Assembly: GCF_031128465.2 (NCBI RefSeq)
Contig: NZ_CP155618.1
Location: 1,993,501-2,057,500, forward strand
Length of the DNA stretch: 64,000 nt
Reading direction: 5' to 3'
Origin: Mariniflexile litorale
GTDB taxonomy: Bacteria; Bacteroidota; Bacteroidia; Flavobacteriales; Flavobacteriaceae
In this document: positions 44,057 to 51,373 of the stretch, in pieces
Layout: every line of letters begins with the position of its first letter
How positions within the stretch are numbered: the stretch's first letter is position 1
The notes under the pieces: model-generated
The model's database searches: none
Told to the model about the DNA's origin: nothing
Seen by the model: the letters and a program-made list of their open reading frames with translations, nothing else
Program-made: the position numbers and the translations under genes

Positions 44057-44086
44057 TTATATCAAAACCATTTAAAAATTGTTACC
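44057..44086 (-). promoter_or_regulatory. Putative ECF-sigma promoter (copy 3), divergent from the sigma gene
   Basis: On the minus strand GGTAACAA (44086-44079), 17 nt and TATAA (44061-44057), about 59 nt before the ATG at 43998. Outside the two elements it does not resemble copies 1 and 2, which shows that the elements themselves are conserved and do not merely reflect a duplicated block. Confidence 0.75.
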
Positions 44087-44132
44087 TGTTTATTTTAAAC
44101 TTTTTTTAAATTAGCAGTAAATACAAGGGTTA

Positions 44133-44714
44133 ATGAGCGAAAAAAAAATACATGAAGACCAAAAGTATATTGATGGATTGTTGAAAAACAACTCTTTTAT
44201 TATACAGGCTATTTATAATAAATTCGTACCTAAGGTTATTAATTACATAAAGCAGAACAGTGGCGATGCAGACCAGGCACAAGACATTATACAGGATACT
44301 TTAATAACAATATATAATCAAGCAAGCGAAAAGAAATTAGAGCTTACCTGTCCGTTTGATGCGTATTTCTTTTTACTGTGTAAGCGTAAATGGTTAAATG
44401 AATTAAAAAAATCTTCAAATAAACAGGTAACAATTAATGAAGAAGTTTTATATAAAGATGACGACGCTCAAGAACTAGCATTTGAAACAGAGGTATTTGG
44501 TGAAAAACAAGCTTTATTTACTGAAATGTTTCAAAAATTAGGAAACGCTTGTAAAGAATTATTAACAGCTACTTTTAAAATAAAATCGATGGAAGAAGTA
44601 GCGTTAAGTTTAGGTGTAACATATGCTTACGCTCGAAAAAAGAAATCTTTATGCATAGGCAAATTAACTGAGCTGGTTCAAGAGTCGCCCAAGTTTAACC
44701 AACTTAATAATTAA
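44133..44714 (+). CDS. ECF-type RNA polymerase sigma factor
   Basis: A 193-residue sigma-70-family factor with region 2 (about 25-95; DADQAQDIIQDTLITIYNQ and FDAYFFLLCKRKWLNELKK) and region 4 (about 130-185; MEEVALSLGVTYAYARKKKS). Region 3 is absent, as in extracytoplasmic-function factors. It is followed after 5 nt by a one-helix membrane protein with a cytosolic N-terminus and extracytoplasmic TPR repeats, the layout of an anti-sigma factor. Its promoter could not be identified. Neighbouring genes on the other strand share an unusual promoter motif, making this factor the natural candidate to read it. Confidence 0.88.
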   Translation: MSEKKIHEDQKYIDGLLKNNSFIIQAIYNKFVPKVINYIKQNSGDADQAQDIIQDTLITIYNQASEKKLELTCPFDAYFFLLCKRKWLNELKKSSNKQVTINEEVLYKDDDAQELAFETEVFGEKQALFTEMFQKLGNACKELLTATFKIKSMEEVALSLGVTYAYARKKKSLCIGKLTELVQESPKFNQLNN

Positions 44715-44719
44715 CTGTT

Positions 44720-45454
44720 ATGGAGAATCCCGATTACATATTATTTGAAAATTATCTTTTAGGAGATCTTTCTAAGGAAGAAATAATTGCTTTTGAAACC
44801 CGTTTGGAAAGCGATTTAAAATTCAAAAATAGTTTTAATACTTATAAAGAATTGTCTTCCTTTTTAGAACATAAATTTGAAAATGAACCTAATTCAACAG
44901 CATTTCAAAATAACTTAAAGTCTATTTCTAAAACCTATTTTGAAAAGCAAGAATCATCTAAAAAAGTTATTAGGTTTAAACCTTGGCAATATGCCATAGC
45001 TGCTAGTATCGCTTTGTTAATTGGAATAACGTTGTTTAATAACCTTTCAAGCCCAATTTATAGTGATTATGCGAATTACGAAAGTATCAGTTTAACGGTT
45101 AGAGGCAGTCAAGATGGCTTATTGAAAACAGCTGAAAAGGCTTTTAATAGTAAAGACTTTGTTACTGCAGAAGTGGCCTTTAAAGAATTGCTATTAACAG
45201 ATGAGCAAAATTCTGAGTTACAGTTTTACAGAGGAGTTACTAATATTGAGTTGAATAATTTTGCCATTGCAGATTGGTTGCTAGAAGGATTGAAAGAAGG
45301 ACAATCGGTATATAAAAATAAAGCGACTTGGTATTTGGCATTAAGTAATTTAAAACAAAAAAAATACGATGTTTGTTTAGAAATCTTAAAAGAACTTCCT
45401 GAAGATGCTGATGATTATGATAGAGCACAAAAACTTATAAAGAAGTTAGATTGA
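44720..45454 (+). CDS. Membrane protein with extracytoplasmic TPR repeats, probable anti-sigma factor
   Basis: A 244-residue protein with a cytosolic N-terminal region (about 1-88) that begins YILFENYLLGDLSKEEIIAF, similar to the start of many zinc-less anti-sigma domains in Bacteroidota. One membrane helix follows (about 90-108, YAIAASIALLIGITLF), then about three TPR-like repeats (AEKAFNSKDFVTAEVAFKEL, FAIADWLLEGL, KKYDVCLEILKELPED) outside the membrane. It could bind the sigma factor inside and sense protein partners outside. The anti-sigma role is inferred from position and topology. Confidence 0.75.
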   Translation: MENPDYILFENYLLGDLSKEEIIAFETRLESDLKFKNSFNTYKELSSFLEHKFENEPNSTAFQNNLKSISKTYFEKQESSKKVIRFKPWQYAIAASIALLIGITLFNNLSSPIYSDYANYESISLTVRGSQDGLLKTAEKAFNSKDFVTAEVAFKELLLTDEQNSELQFYRGVTNIELNNFAIADWLLEGLKEGQSVYKNKATWYLALSNLKQKKYDVCLEILKELPEDADDYDRAQKLIKKLD

Positions 45455-45512
45455 TGTCTGTCAAGTCCCGCATTGTTGAGAAATAAAAATATTTTTGAGT
45501 TTAAAGAATTTG

Positions 45513-45542
45513 GACCTCACAGGTTTTAAAGCCTGTGAGGTC
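45513..45542. terminator. Hairpin after the anti-sigma-like gene
   Basis: GACCTCACAGG (45513-45523) and CCTGTGAGGTC (45532-45542) form an 11-bp perfect stem followed by CTTTTC. The same stem sequence in diverged form occurs at 41693-41724, so it is also a recurring palindrome. Confidence 0.7.
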
Positions 45543-45605
45543 TTTTCATTTGTGAAAATTTGTGAAATTCGTGTCAAACTTTAAATACTTCATTATTTTT
45601 ACCAA

Positions 45606-46373
45606 ATGATTATTACCGATACCCATACTCATTTATATAGTGAAGCTTTTGATGAAGATAGAAACGCCATGATTACACGAGCATTAGATGAAGGAATTTC
45701 ACGTTTTTTTATTCCAGCCATCGATTCTACGTATACAGAATCGATGTTGCAGTTAGAAAACGATTATCCAAATAATGTATTTTTAATGATGGGTCTGCAC
45801 CCAACACATGTAAAAGATAATTATAAAGAGGAGTTGAAGCATGTTGAAGAGATGCTGGCAAATCATAAGTTTTATGCTGTGGGTGAAATAGGTGTTGATT
45901 TATATTGGGATAAATCGACACTCGATATTCAGCTTGAAGCTTTTAAATACCAAATTCAATTAGCTAAAAAACACAAGTTGCCCATAGTAATTCATTGTAG
46001 AGAGGCCTTTGATGCCATATTTGAAGTTTTAGAGGCAGAGAAGAGTGATGATTTATATGGAATATTTCATTGTTTTACTGGTACTTTAGAACAAGCGCAT
46101 CAAGCCATCTCCTATAACATGAAATTAGGTATTGGTGGAGTTACTACTTTTAAAAACGGAAAAATCGATCAGTTTTTAAGTCAAATAGACTTAAACCATA
46201 TTGTATTAGAAACCGATTCACCTTATTTGGCACCAACACCATATCGAGGGAAGCGTAATGAAAGTGCTTATATAATAAAGGTGTTGGAAAAATTATCAGA
46301 AATATATACTGTACCTTTAGAAACAATAGCTGAAACAACTACGCAAAACTCCAAAGACGTATTCGGAATTTAA
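45606..46373 (+). CDS. TatD-family metal-dependent hydrolase
   Basis: A 255-residue cytosolic TIM-barrel hydrolase. The metal-binding series is complete: DTHTHLYSEAF at the N-terminus, MGLHPTHV, GEIGVDLYWD, IVIHCREAFD, GIFHCFTGT and LETDSPYLAP. TatD proteins are 3'-5' DNA/RNA exonucleases linked with repair and quality control. The stop codon is directly followed by the ATG of the asparaginase gene, with no gap, so the two are cotranscribed. Assignment to the family is firm; which TatD subgroup is unclear. Confidence 0.93.
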   Translation: MIITDTHTHLYSEAFDEDRNAMITRALDEGISRFFIPAIDSTYTESMLQLENDYPNNVFLMMGLHPTHVKDNYKEELKHVEEMLANHKFYAVGEIGVDLYWDKSTLDIQLEAFKYQIQLAKKHKLPIVIHCREAFDAIFEVLEAEKSDDLYGIFHCFTGTLEQAHQAISYNMKLGIGGVTTFKNGKIDQFLSQIDLNHIVLETDSPYLAPTPYRGKRNESAYIIKVLEKLSEIYTVPLETIAETTTQNSKDVFGI

Positions 46374-47405
46374 ATGAGCAAATTAAAACCAAACATACTA
46401 CTTATATATACTGGTGGCACCATTGGTATGATTAAAGATTCTAAAACGGGAGTATTAAAGGCTTTTGACTTTAAAAATCTTTTAGATAAAATTCCGGAGC
46501 TCCAACTGTTAGATTGCCATATTGAAACGGTTTCTTTTGAGGAACCTATAGATTCTAGCAATATGAATCCAATATACTGGATTAAAATTGCTGAAATTAT
46601 AGAAGAAAATTATAATGAATTTGATGGGTTTGTCGTGCTTCATGGAAGTGATACCATGAGTTATACAGCATCGGCTTTAAGTTTTATGTTAGAAAATTTA
46701 GCAAAACCAGTGGTGTTTACAGGTTCTCAATTACCAATAGGCGATTTAAGAACGGATGCAAAAGAAAACTTAATCACCTCCATTCAAATGGCGTCTTTAC
46801 AAGAGAACGGTATACCTTTGGTTAAAGAAGTTTGTTTATATTTTGAATATAAATTGTACCGAGCTAATAGAACTACGAAACTTAATGCCGAAAATTTTAA
46901 AGCATTTGCATCATTAAATTATCCTGAATTAGCCGAATCGGGAGTACATTTAAAAATTAATAACGATTATTTATGGAAGCCAGACACCGAAAAAAACTTA
47001 ATTGTTCATAAAAATTTAGAGACCAACATAGCACTTATTAAATTATTTCCGGGGATATCTGAGCCTTTTTTGAAGACTATATTCGCTATTCCTAGTCTAA
47101 AAGCAGTCATTTTAGAGACCTATGGCTCTGGAAATTGCACTACAGAAGTATGGTTTATTAATCTTTTAGAAAAAATAATTAAAAAAGGAGTACATATTAT
47201 AAATGTAACACAATGCGTAGGAGGAAGTGTGATGATGGGGCATTATGAAACAAGTAATCAGCTGAAAACCATAGGGGTTATTTCTGGAAAAGACATGACA
47301 ACAGAAGCGGCAGTTAGTAAATTAATGTATCTTTTAGGAAAAAATATACCAAAAAAAACTTTCAAAATTATCTATGAAAAGGCGTTGAGAGGTGAATTGT
47401 TTTAA
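46374..47405 (+). CDS. ansA: Type I (cytoplasmic) L-asparaginase
   Basis: A 343-residue enzyme that hydrolyses asparagine to aspartate and ammonia. The first catalytic threonine lies in IYTGGTIGMIKD and the second in VVLHGSDTMSYTASAL. There is no signal peptide, so the enzyme is cytoplasmic, type I. C-terminal elements (VILETYGSGNCT, VTQCVGGSVMMGHYE) are as in the family. It starts at the base after the tatD stop and is followed by the tRNA-Ser gene. Assignment is firm. Confidence 0.92.
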   Translation: MSKLKPNILLIYTGGTIGMIKDSKTGVLKAFDFKNLLDKIPELQLLDCHIETVSFEEPIDSSNMNPIYWIKIAEIIEENYNEFDGFVVLHGSDTMSYTASALSFMLENLAKPVVFTGSQLPIGDLRTDAKENLITSIQMASLQENGIPLVKEVCLYFEYKLYRANRTTKLNAENFKAFASLNYPELAESGVHLKINNDYLWKPDTEKNLIVHKNLETNIALIKLFPGISEPFLKTIFAIPSLKAVILETYGSGNCTTEVWFINLLEKIIKKGVHIINVTQCVGGSVMMGHYETSNQLKTIGVISGKDMTTEAAVSKLMYLLGKNIPKKTFKIIYEKALRGELF

Positions 47406-47482
47406 AATTAACTCATAAAATTTTAGTGTTCAAAGTTTTTTTTGTTATTTGTCCACCCATAAAAAAGTACAATATAAAATAA

Positions 47483-47570
47483 AGAGAGGTGGCCGAGTGG
47501 TCGAAGGCGCACGCCTGGAAAGTGTGTATACCTCAAAAGGGTATCGAGGGTTCGAATCCCTTCCTCTCTG
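47483..47570 (+). tRNA. tRNA-Ser (anticodon GGA)
   Basis: An 88-nt cloverleaf with a long variable arm as in serine tRNAs. The acceptor stem pairs AGAGAGG (47483-47489) with CCTCTCT (47563-47569), and the discriminator is G. The D-arm contains GCCGAGTGGTCGAAGGC, the anticodon loop has GGA at 47517-47519, and the T-loop is TTCGAAT. The 3' CCA is not encoded and must be added. Confidence 0.95.
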
Positions 47571-47648
47571 CTGTTATTTTTATTTTTTTATTGTATTTTT
47601 TTTATATCTTTAACACATTAATTAACTAATAAAATTAAGATTTAGAAC

Positions 47649-48422
47649 ATGAAAAGATTATTTTCTATCCTTGCCATAACAGGAATGATGGCTTTTGGAA
47701 CTGTTAATGCAACTACGAATGCAAACACAAGTACAGTTGCAACAACTGTAGCAAGTATGACACAAGATGACACTGCAGAACTAGCAGAAGAACTTGGGTT
47801 TCATCAAGAATTAAAAAAGAGATTTATTGAAGGAGGTCCTGGATTTATGGGGATTGTGTTATTATGTTTAATTCTTGGATTAGCCATTGCTATAGAAAGA
47901 ATTATCTTTTTAAATCTTTCAACTACAAACACAAAAAAATTAACTCAAGAGGTTGAAGATGCACTTGCTTCTGGAGGTGTTGAAGCAGCTAAAGAAGTTT
48001 GCAGAAACACAAAAGGACCTATTGCTTCTATCTATTATCAAGGTTTAGATAGAACGGATGAAGGTTTAGACGCTGTTGAAAAAGCTGTTGTAGCTTATGG
48101 TGGTGTTCAAATGGGTCAATTAGAGAAAAATGTATCTTGGATTTCATTATTTATCGCATTAGCACCAATGTTAGGTTTCATGGGAACTGTAATAGGTATG
48201 ATTAATGCATTTGATAAAATTGAAGCTGCTGGAGATATGCAACCATCACTTGTTGCTGGAGGTATTAAAATCGCACTTTTAACAACAGTATTTGGTCTTG
48301 TTGTTGCGATGATTCTTCAAGTTTTTTATAATTATATTATTGCTAAGATTGATAGTATTGTTAACGATATGGAAGATGCTTCTATCACGTTAATGGATCT
48401 TTTAATCAGAAATAAAAAGTAA
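47649..48422 (+). CDS. exbB: MotA/TolQ/ExbB proton channel family protein
   Basis: A 257-residue inner-membrane protein that with ExbD uses the proton gradient to energise TonB. An N-terminal signal-like segment (ITGMMAFGTVNAT) precedes the usual three helices: about 65-85 (GIVLLCLILGLAIAIERIIF), about 150-175 (APMLGFMGTVIGMINAF) and 190-215 (IALLTTVFGLVVAMILQVFY). The N-terminal extension is common in Bacteroidota ExbB. It begins an operon of four genes. Assignment is firm, while ExbB versus TolQ rests on context. Confidence 0.88.
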   Translation: MKRLFSILAITGMMAFGTVNATTNANTSTVATTVASMTQDDTAELAEELGFHQELKKRFIEGGPGFMGIVLLCLILGLAIAIERIIFLNLSTTNTKKLTQEVEDALASGGVEAAKEVCRNTKGPIASIYYQGLDRTDEGLDAVEKAVVAYGGVQMGQLEKNVSWISLFIALAPMLGFMGTVIGMINAFDKIEAAGDMQPSLVAGGIKIALLTTVFGLVVAMILQVFYNYIIAKIDSIVNDMEDASITLMDLLIRNKK

Positions 48423-48440
48423 TAATTAAAACAAAAAATC

Positions 48441-48863
48441 ATGAATTTATATAAAATACTCAAGTATTTAGCTTATGCTCTTGGTATTATTGGTGCTGTT
48501 TTCGCACTAATGCTAATGACCACAGATTCAGAAAGCATGATTGATAATATATTAGTGGTTACTTATATTGCACTTTTTATTGTCATAGCTTTAATACTTA
48601 TATATGTGCTTAAAGGCATATTTGCAGGGAATATCAAAAAAACCTTAACAACCGTTGGATTGTTTTTAGGAGTTGTTTTGATTTCTTACTTTATGTCGTC
48701 TGGTACAGATTTAGATTTAAAGCAATTTAACGACAAAGGTTTAGGCATTACAGAAGGAATATCTAAGAACGTAGGAGCAGGTTTATATGCTTTTTACTTT
48801 CTTGCGGTAATTGCAGTAGTTGCAACTTTTCTTTCTAGTGCGAAAAAACTATTAAATAGATAA
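48441..48863 (+). CDS. Four-helix membrane protein between exbB and exbD
   Basis: A 140-residue membrane protein with about four predicted helices: about 8-25, 35-60, 70-88 and 113-133. No catalytic motif or Cys. It is located 18 nt behind exbB and 3 nt before the first exbD. Proteins of this type occur in flavobacterial exbB-exbD-exbD operons. Its role is unknown; an accessory subunit of the energy-transducing complex is a possibility. Confidence 0.72.
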   Translation: MNLYKILKYLAYALGIIGAVFALMLMTTDSESMIDNILVVTYIALFIVIALILIYVLKGIFAGNIKKTLTTVGLFLGVVLISYFMSSGTDLDLKQFNDKGLGITEGISKNVGAGLYAFYFLAVIAVVATFLSSAKKLLNR

Positions 48864-48866
48864 ATT

Positions 48867-49457
48867 ATGGCAAAAAGAGCAGCACCAGAAGTAAATGCAG
48901 GCTCCATGGCCGACATTGCGTTCTTACTATTAATATTTTTCTTAGTAACAACCACTATTGAAACGGATTCTGGATTAAACAGAAAGCTACCGCCTATCGA
49001 GGATAATGTAGAACCGCCTATTATTAAGCAAAAAAATATTTTTACTGTACTTTTAAATGGTAAAGATCAATTGCTTGTTGAAGACGAATTAATGGAGCTT
49101 AAAGATTTAAGAAAAGCAGCCACAGAGTTTTTAGACAATGGTGGTGATCGTACTTGTGATTATTGTAATGGAAAGAAGGATCCTGAATCTTCAGACAATC
49201 CAGACAAAGCTGTTATATCATTAAAGAATGAGCGCGAAACAACTTACAAGACTTATATAGCAGTTCAAAATGAATTAGTAGCAGCATATAACGATTTAAG
49301 AAATATTAGAGCTCAAGCTTTATATGGTAAATCTTTTGTCGAAATGGAAGCGAACCTTAACGATGTTAATTGGCCAGGAAATAAAGCAAAGCTAAAAGAG
49401 CAACTTGAGAAAATAAAAATCGAGTATCCTCAAAAGCTTTCGGAAGTACAAAATTAA
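48867..49457 (+). CDS. exbD: ExbD/TolR family protein, long variant with CxxC insertion
   Basis: A 196-residue protein with an N-terminal cytosolic segment, one membrane helix (ADIAFLLLIFFLVTTTIE, with the essential Asp in MADIAF) and a periplasmic domain. The domain contains an insertion with CDYCNGKKDPES, a CxxC motif not expected in ExbD, near residues 93-105, and a long C-terminal helical stretch. It is the first of two tandem exbD genes. Family assignment is firm. The insertion is unexplained. Confidence 0.88.
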   Translation: MAKRAAPEVNAGSMADIAFLLLIFFLVTTTIETDSGLNRKLPPIEDNVEPPIIKQKNIFTVLLNGKDQLLVEDELMELKDLRKAATEFLDNGGDRTCDYCNGKKDPESSDNPDKAVISLKNERETTYKTYIAVQNELVAAYNDLRNIRAQALYGKSFVEMEANLNDVNWPGNKAKLKEQLEKIKIEYPQKLSEVQN

Positions 49458-49473
49458 AATTTAACACCTTATT

Positions 49474-49950
49474 ATGGCTAAATTTAAAAAGAAACAAGGC
49501 GGAGAAATGCCAGCAATATCAACGGCATCATTACCAGATATTGTATTTATGTTATTATTCTTTTTTATGGTGGCAACTGTTATGAGACAGAACACTTTAA
49601 AAATAGAGAATAATTTACCATTTGCAGATCAGGTAGAAAAGTTAGATAAGAAAGATTTGGTTATGTATATATATGCAGGTAAACCAAGTGCTAATTATAG
49701 AAATTATGGTACGGAAACCAGAATTCAACTTAATGATGATTTTGCTGATGTAAAAGACATTGCTGCTTTTATTGCTGCTGAACGCGCTAAAAAAAGAGAA
49801 GAATTAATTCCGTTTTTAACTACAGCTTTAAAAGTAGATAAAGATGCTAATATGGGATTAATTGGTGATATTAAGCAAGAATTGCGTAAAGTAAATGCGC
49901 TTAAAATAAATTACACCACTAAAAAAGGTGCTGTGTCTAGCAACAACTAA
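49474..49950 (+). CDS. exbD: ExbD/TolR family protein
   Basis: A 158-residue protein: cytosolic N-terminus, one membrane helix (LPDIVFMLLFFFMVATVM with the proton-path Asp) and a periplasmic domain. It follows the longer exbD paralogue by 16 nt. Two ExbD paralogues after one ExbB are usual in Bacteroidota and may form a mixed complex. The operon ends at a terminator 25 nt downstream. Assignment is firm. Confidence 0.9.
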   Translation: MAKFKKKQGGEMPAISTASLPDIVFMLLFFFMVATVMRQNTLKIENNLPFADQVEKLDKKDLVMYIYAGKPSANYRNYGTETRIQLNDDFADVKDIAAFIAAERAKKREELIPFLTTALKVDKDANMGLIGDIKQELRKVNALKINYTTKKGAVSSNN

Positions 49951-49973
49951 TATCTATATTCTTAATTTTATAT

Positions 49974-50006
49974 AAAAGGTGTTTTGAAATTTCAAAACAC
50001 CTTTTT
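49974..50006. terminator. Intrinsic terminator after exbD
   Basis: A perfect palindrome: AAAAGGTGTTTTGAAA pairs with TTTCAAAACACCTTTTT. It closes the exbB operon and is symmetric. Confidence 0.88.
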
Positions 50007-50023
50007 ATTTTTAATAAATATCC

Positions 50024-50031
50024 TATGTTTG
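50024..50031 (+). promoter_or_regulatory. -7 promoter element before the porin-family gene
   Basis: TATGTTTG fits the Bacteroidota -7 consensus and lies 24 nt before the ATG. A -33 element is not clear. Confidence 0.4.
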
Positions 50032-50055
50032 TATAACTAATTATAACTGCTAAGA

Positions 50056-50748
50056 ATGAAATCTCCATATAGAATCATACTTATTTTACTTAGTGTTCAT
50101 TTGTGTTATTCACAAGAAGATAGTATTACTAGCGTTGATAACTTTTACAAAGAGGATCAATTTTACATAGGTGCAACCTATAACTTATTAGGTAAAAAAC
50201 CAAAAGATTTATCTCAAAGTGGGTTTTCTAGCGGTATTCATTTTGGTATTATAAAAGACATGCCTTTGAATGATGCCAGAAATGTGGCTGTTGGTATTGG
50301 ATTAGGATATTCATTAAATTCATTCATTCAAAATTTATTTATAGATAAAGATAGTAATGGGAATATAACCTATGCAATTTTAGAAGATGGTTCTACTTAT
50401 TCAAAGAATAAATATACAAATCAATTAATAGAACTTCCTATAGAGTTTAGATGGCGTACATCCACTCCAACCGAATATAAGTTTTGGCGTATTTACGCAG
50501 GTTTTAAGTTTGGTTACTTGGTTACTAGTACCATAAAGTTTAAAGGAGACTCTGAGGCCTTTAAACACCGTAATATTAGCGATTTTAATAAGCTTCAATA
50601 CGGCTTAACACTATGTGCGGGCTATAATACTTGGAATTTTTATATGTATTATGGGTTGAATCCTATTTTTTCTGATAAAGCAATATTGAATGGTAATGAT
50701 ATAAAAACAAATACTTTAAAAGTAGGATTGATGTTTTATGTTTTGTAG
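50056..50748 (+). CDS. Outer-membrane beta-barrel (PorT-like) protein
   Basis: A 230-residue exported protein. A signal peptide ends near residue 19 (VHLCYSQED), and the mature chain has the alternating strand pattern of the PorT/OMP_b-brl_2 type: FYIGATYNLLG, VGIGLGYSLNSF, ELPIEFRWR, IYAGFKFGYLV, FYMYYGLNPIF and KVGLMFYVL at the end. PorT-type proteins include a component needed for type IX secretion, but this family is broad and a secretion role cannot be claimed. It is monocistronic, behind the exbB operon. Confidence 0.78.
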   Translation: MKSPYRIILILLSVHLCYSQEDSITSVDNFYKEDQFYIGATYNLLGKKPKDLSQSGFSSGIHFGIIKDMPLNDARNVAVGIGLGYSLNSFIQNLFIDKDSNGNITYAILEDGSTYSKNKYTNQLIELPIEFRWRTSTPTEYKFWRIYAGFKFGYLVTSTIKFKGDSEAFKHRNISDFNKLQYGLTLCAGYNTWNFYMYYGLNPIFSDKAILNGNDIKTNTLKVGLMFYVL

Positions 50749-50764
50749 TTTTTAAAGAGATAAA

Positions 50765-51373
50765 TTAATTCAACCAATAATTCACTAAGATTAACTGAGG
50801 CATCACACCAATAAAAAAGCCCATAATTAATTCTTTATAATCATGTGCTTTTAAATGTAACCTAGAAGTGGCTACGGCACCTGTTATGATGCTCATTAAG
50901 GCTAATATTTCATTTATGTTAATACTAAAATGAATGCTTAAAACAATAAAAAACATAAAAAGACCCGATAAAGCAATCATGTGAATACTGGCTTTAAATT
51001 TAAAAAAGGCTAATATCATGCAGGCCATTGTGGAAATTAATATACCTACAAAAAAGAAGTAAAGTTCTATAAATAGCGTTTGAGTTAGAATACGCTGTAA
51101 AACAATTAGAATAATCACACAATTTAGAGCAAGAGGCAAAATACGCTCTTTGGTTGTCCTTAAATAGATAGATTGTATTTTACCTAAGGTTTTTAATAAA
51201 AAGTATATTAAAATAGGTAGTATAATAGTTAGTATCGATAAAGATACAAGTTTAGCATATATTATTTCATTAGGGGTAAAGCGAGGAGATACTAAAAAAT
51301 AAAAAACAACCCCAGATAGAGGCATCAATAATGGGTGAAAAATAAACGAGATACTTTTTAAAATACGATTCAT
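50765..51373 (-). CDS. Polytopic membrane protein, degenerate PAP2-like
   Basis: A 202-residue protein with about six predicted membrane helices. Its sequence follows the PAP2 acid phosphatase layout in part: a Lys/Arg cluster (TTKERILPLAL), a His-containing loop (KASIHMIALSG) where PSGH would stand, and SRLHLKAHDYKE where SRxxxxxHxxxD is expected, with Glu in place of the last Asp. The first motif is incomplete. It may be a divergent phosphatase of lipid carriers or an inactive relative. The start abuts the stop of rpoN (sharing base 51373). Confidence 0.6.
   Translation of the reverse strand: MNRILKSISFIFHPLLMPLSGVVFYFLVSPRFTPNEIIYAKLVSLSILTIILPILIYFLLKTLGKIQSIYLRTTKERILPLALNCVIILIVLQRILTQTLFIELYFFFVGILISTMACMILAFFKFKASIHMIALSGLFMFFIVLSIHFSININEILALMSIITGAVATSRLHLKAHDYKELIMGFFIGVMPQLILVNYWLN

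Noticed and set aside
47405-47482. Possible further RNA gene upstream of tRNA-Ser
   Set aside because: The interval is AT-rich with no cloverleaf or stable hairpin.
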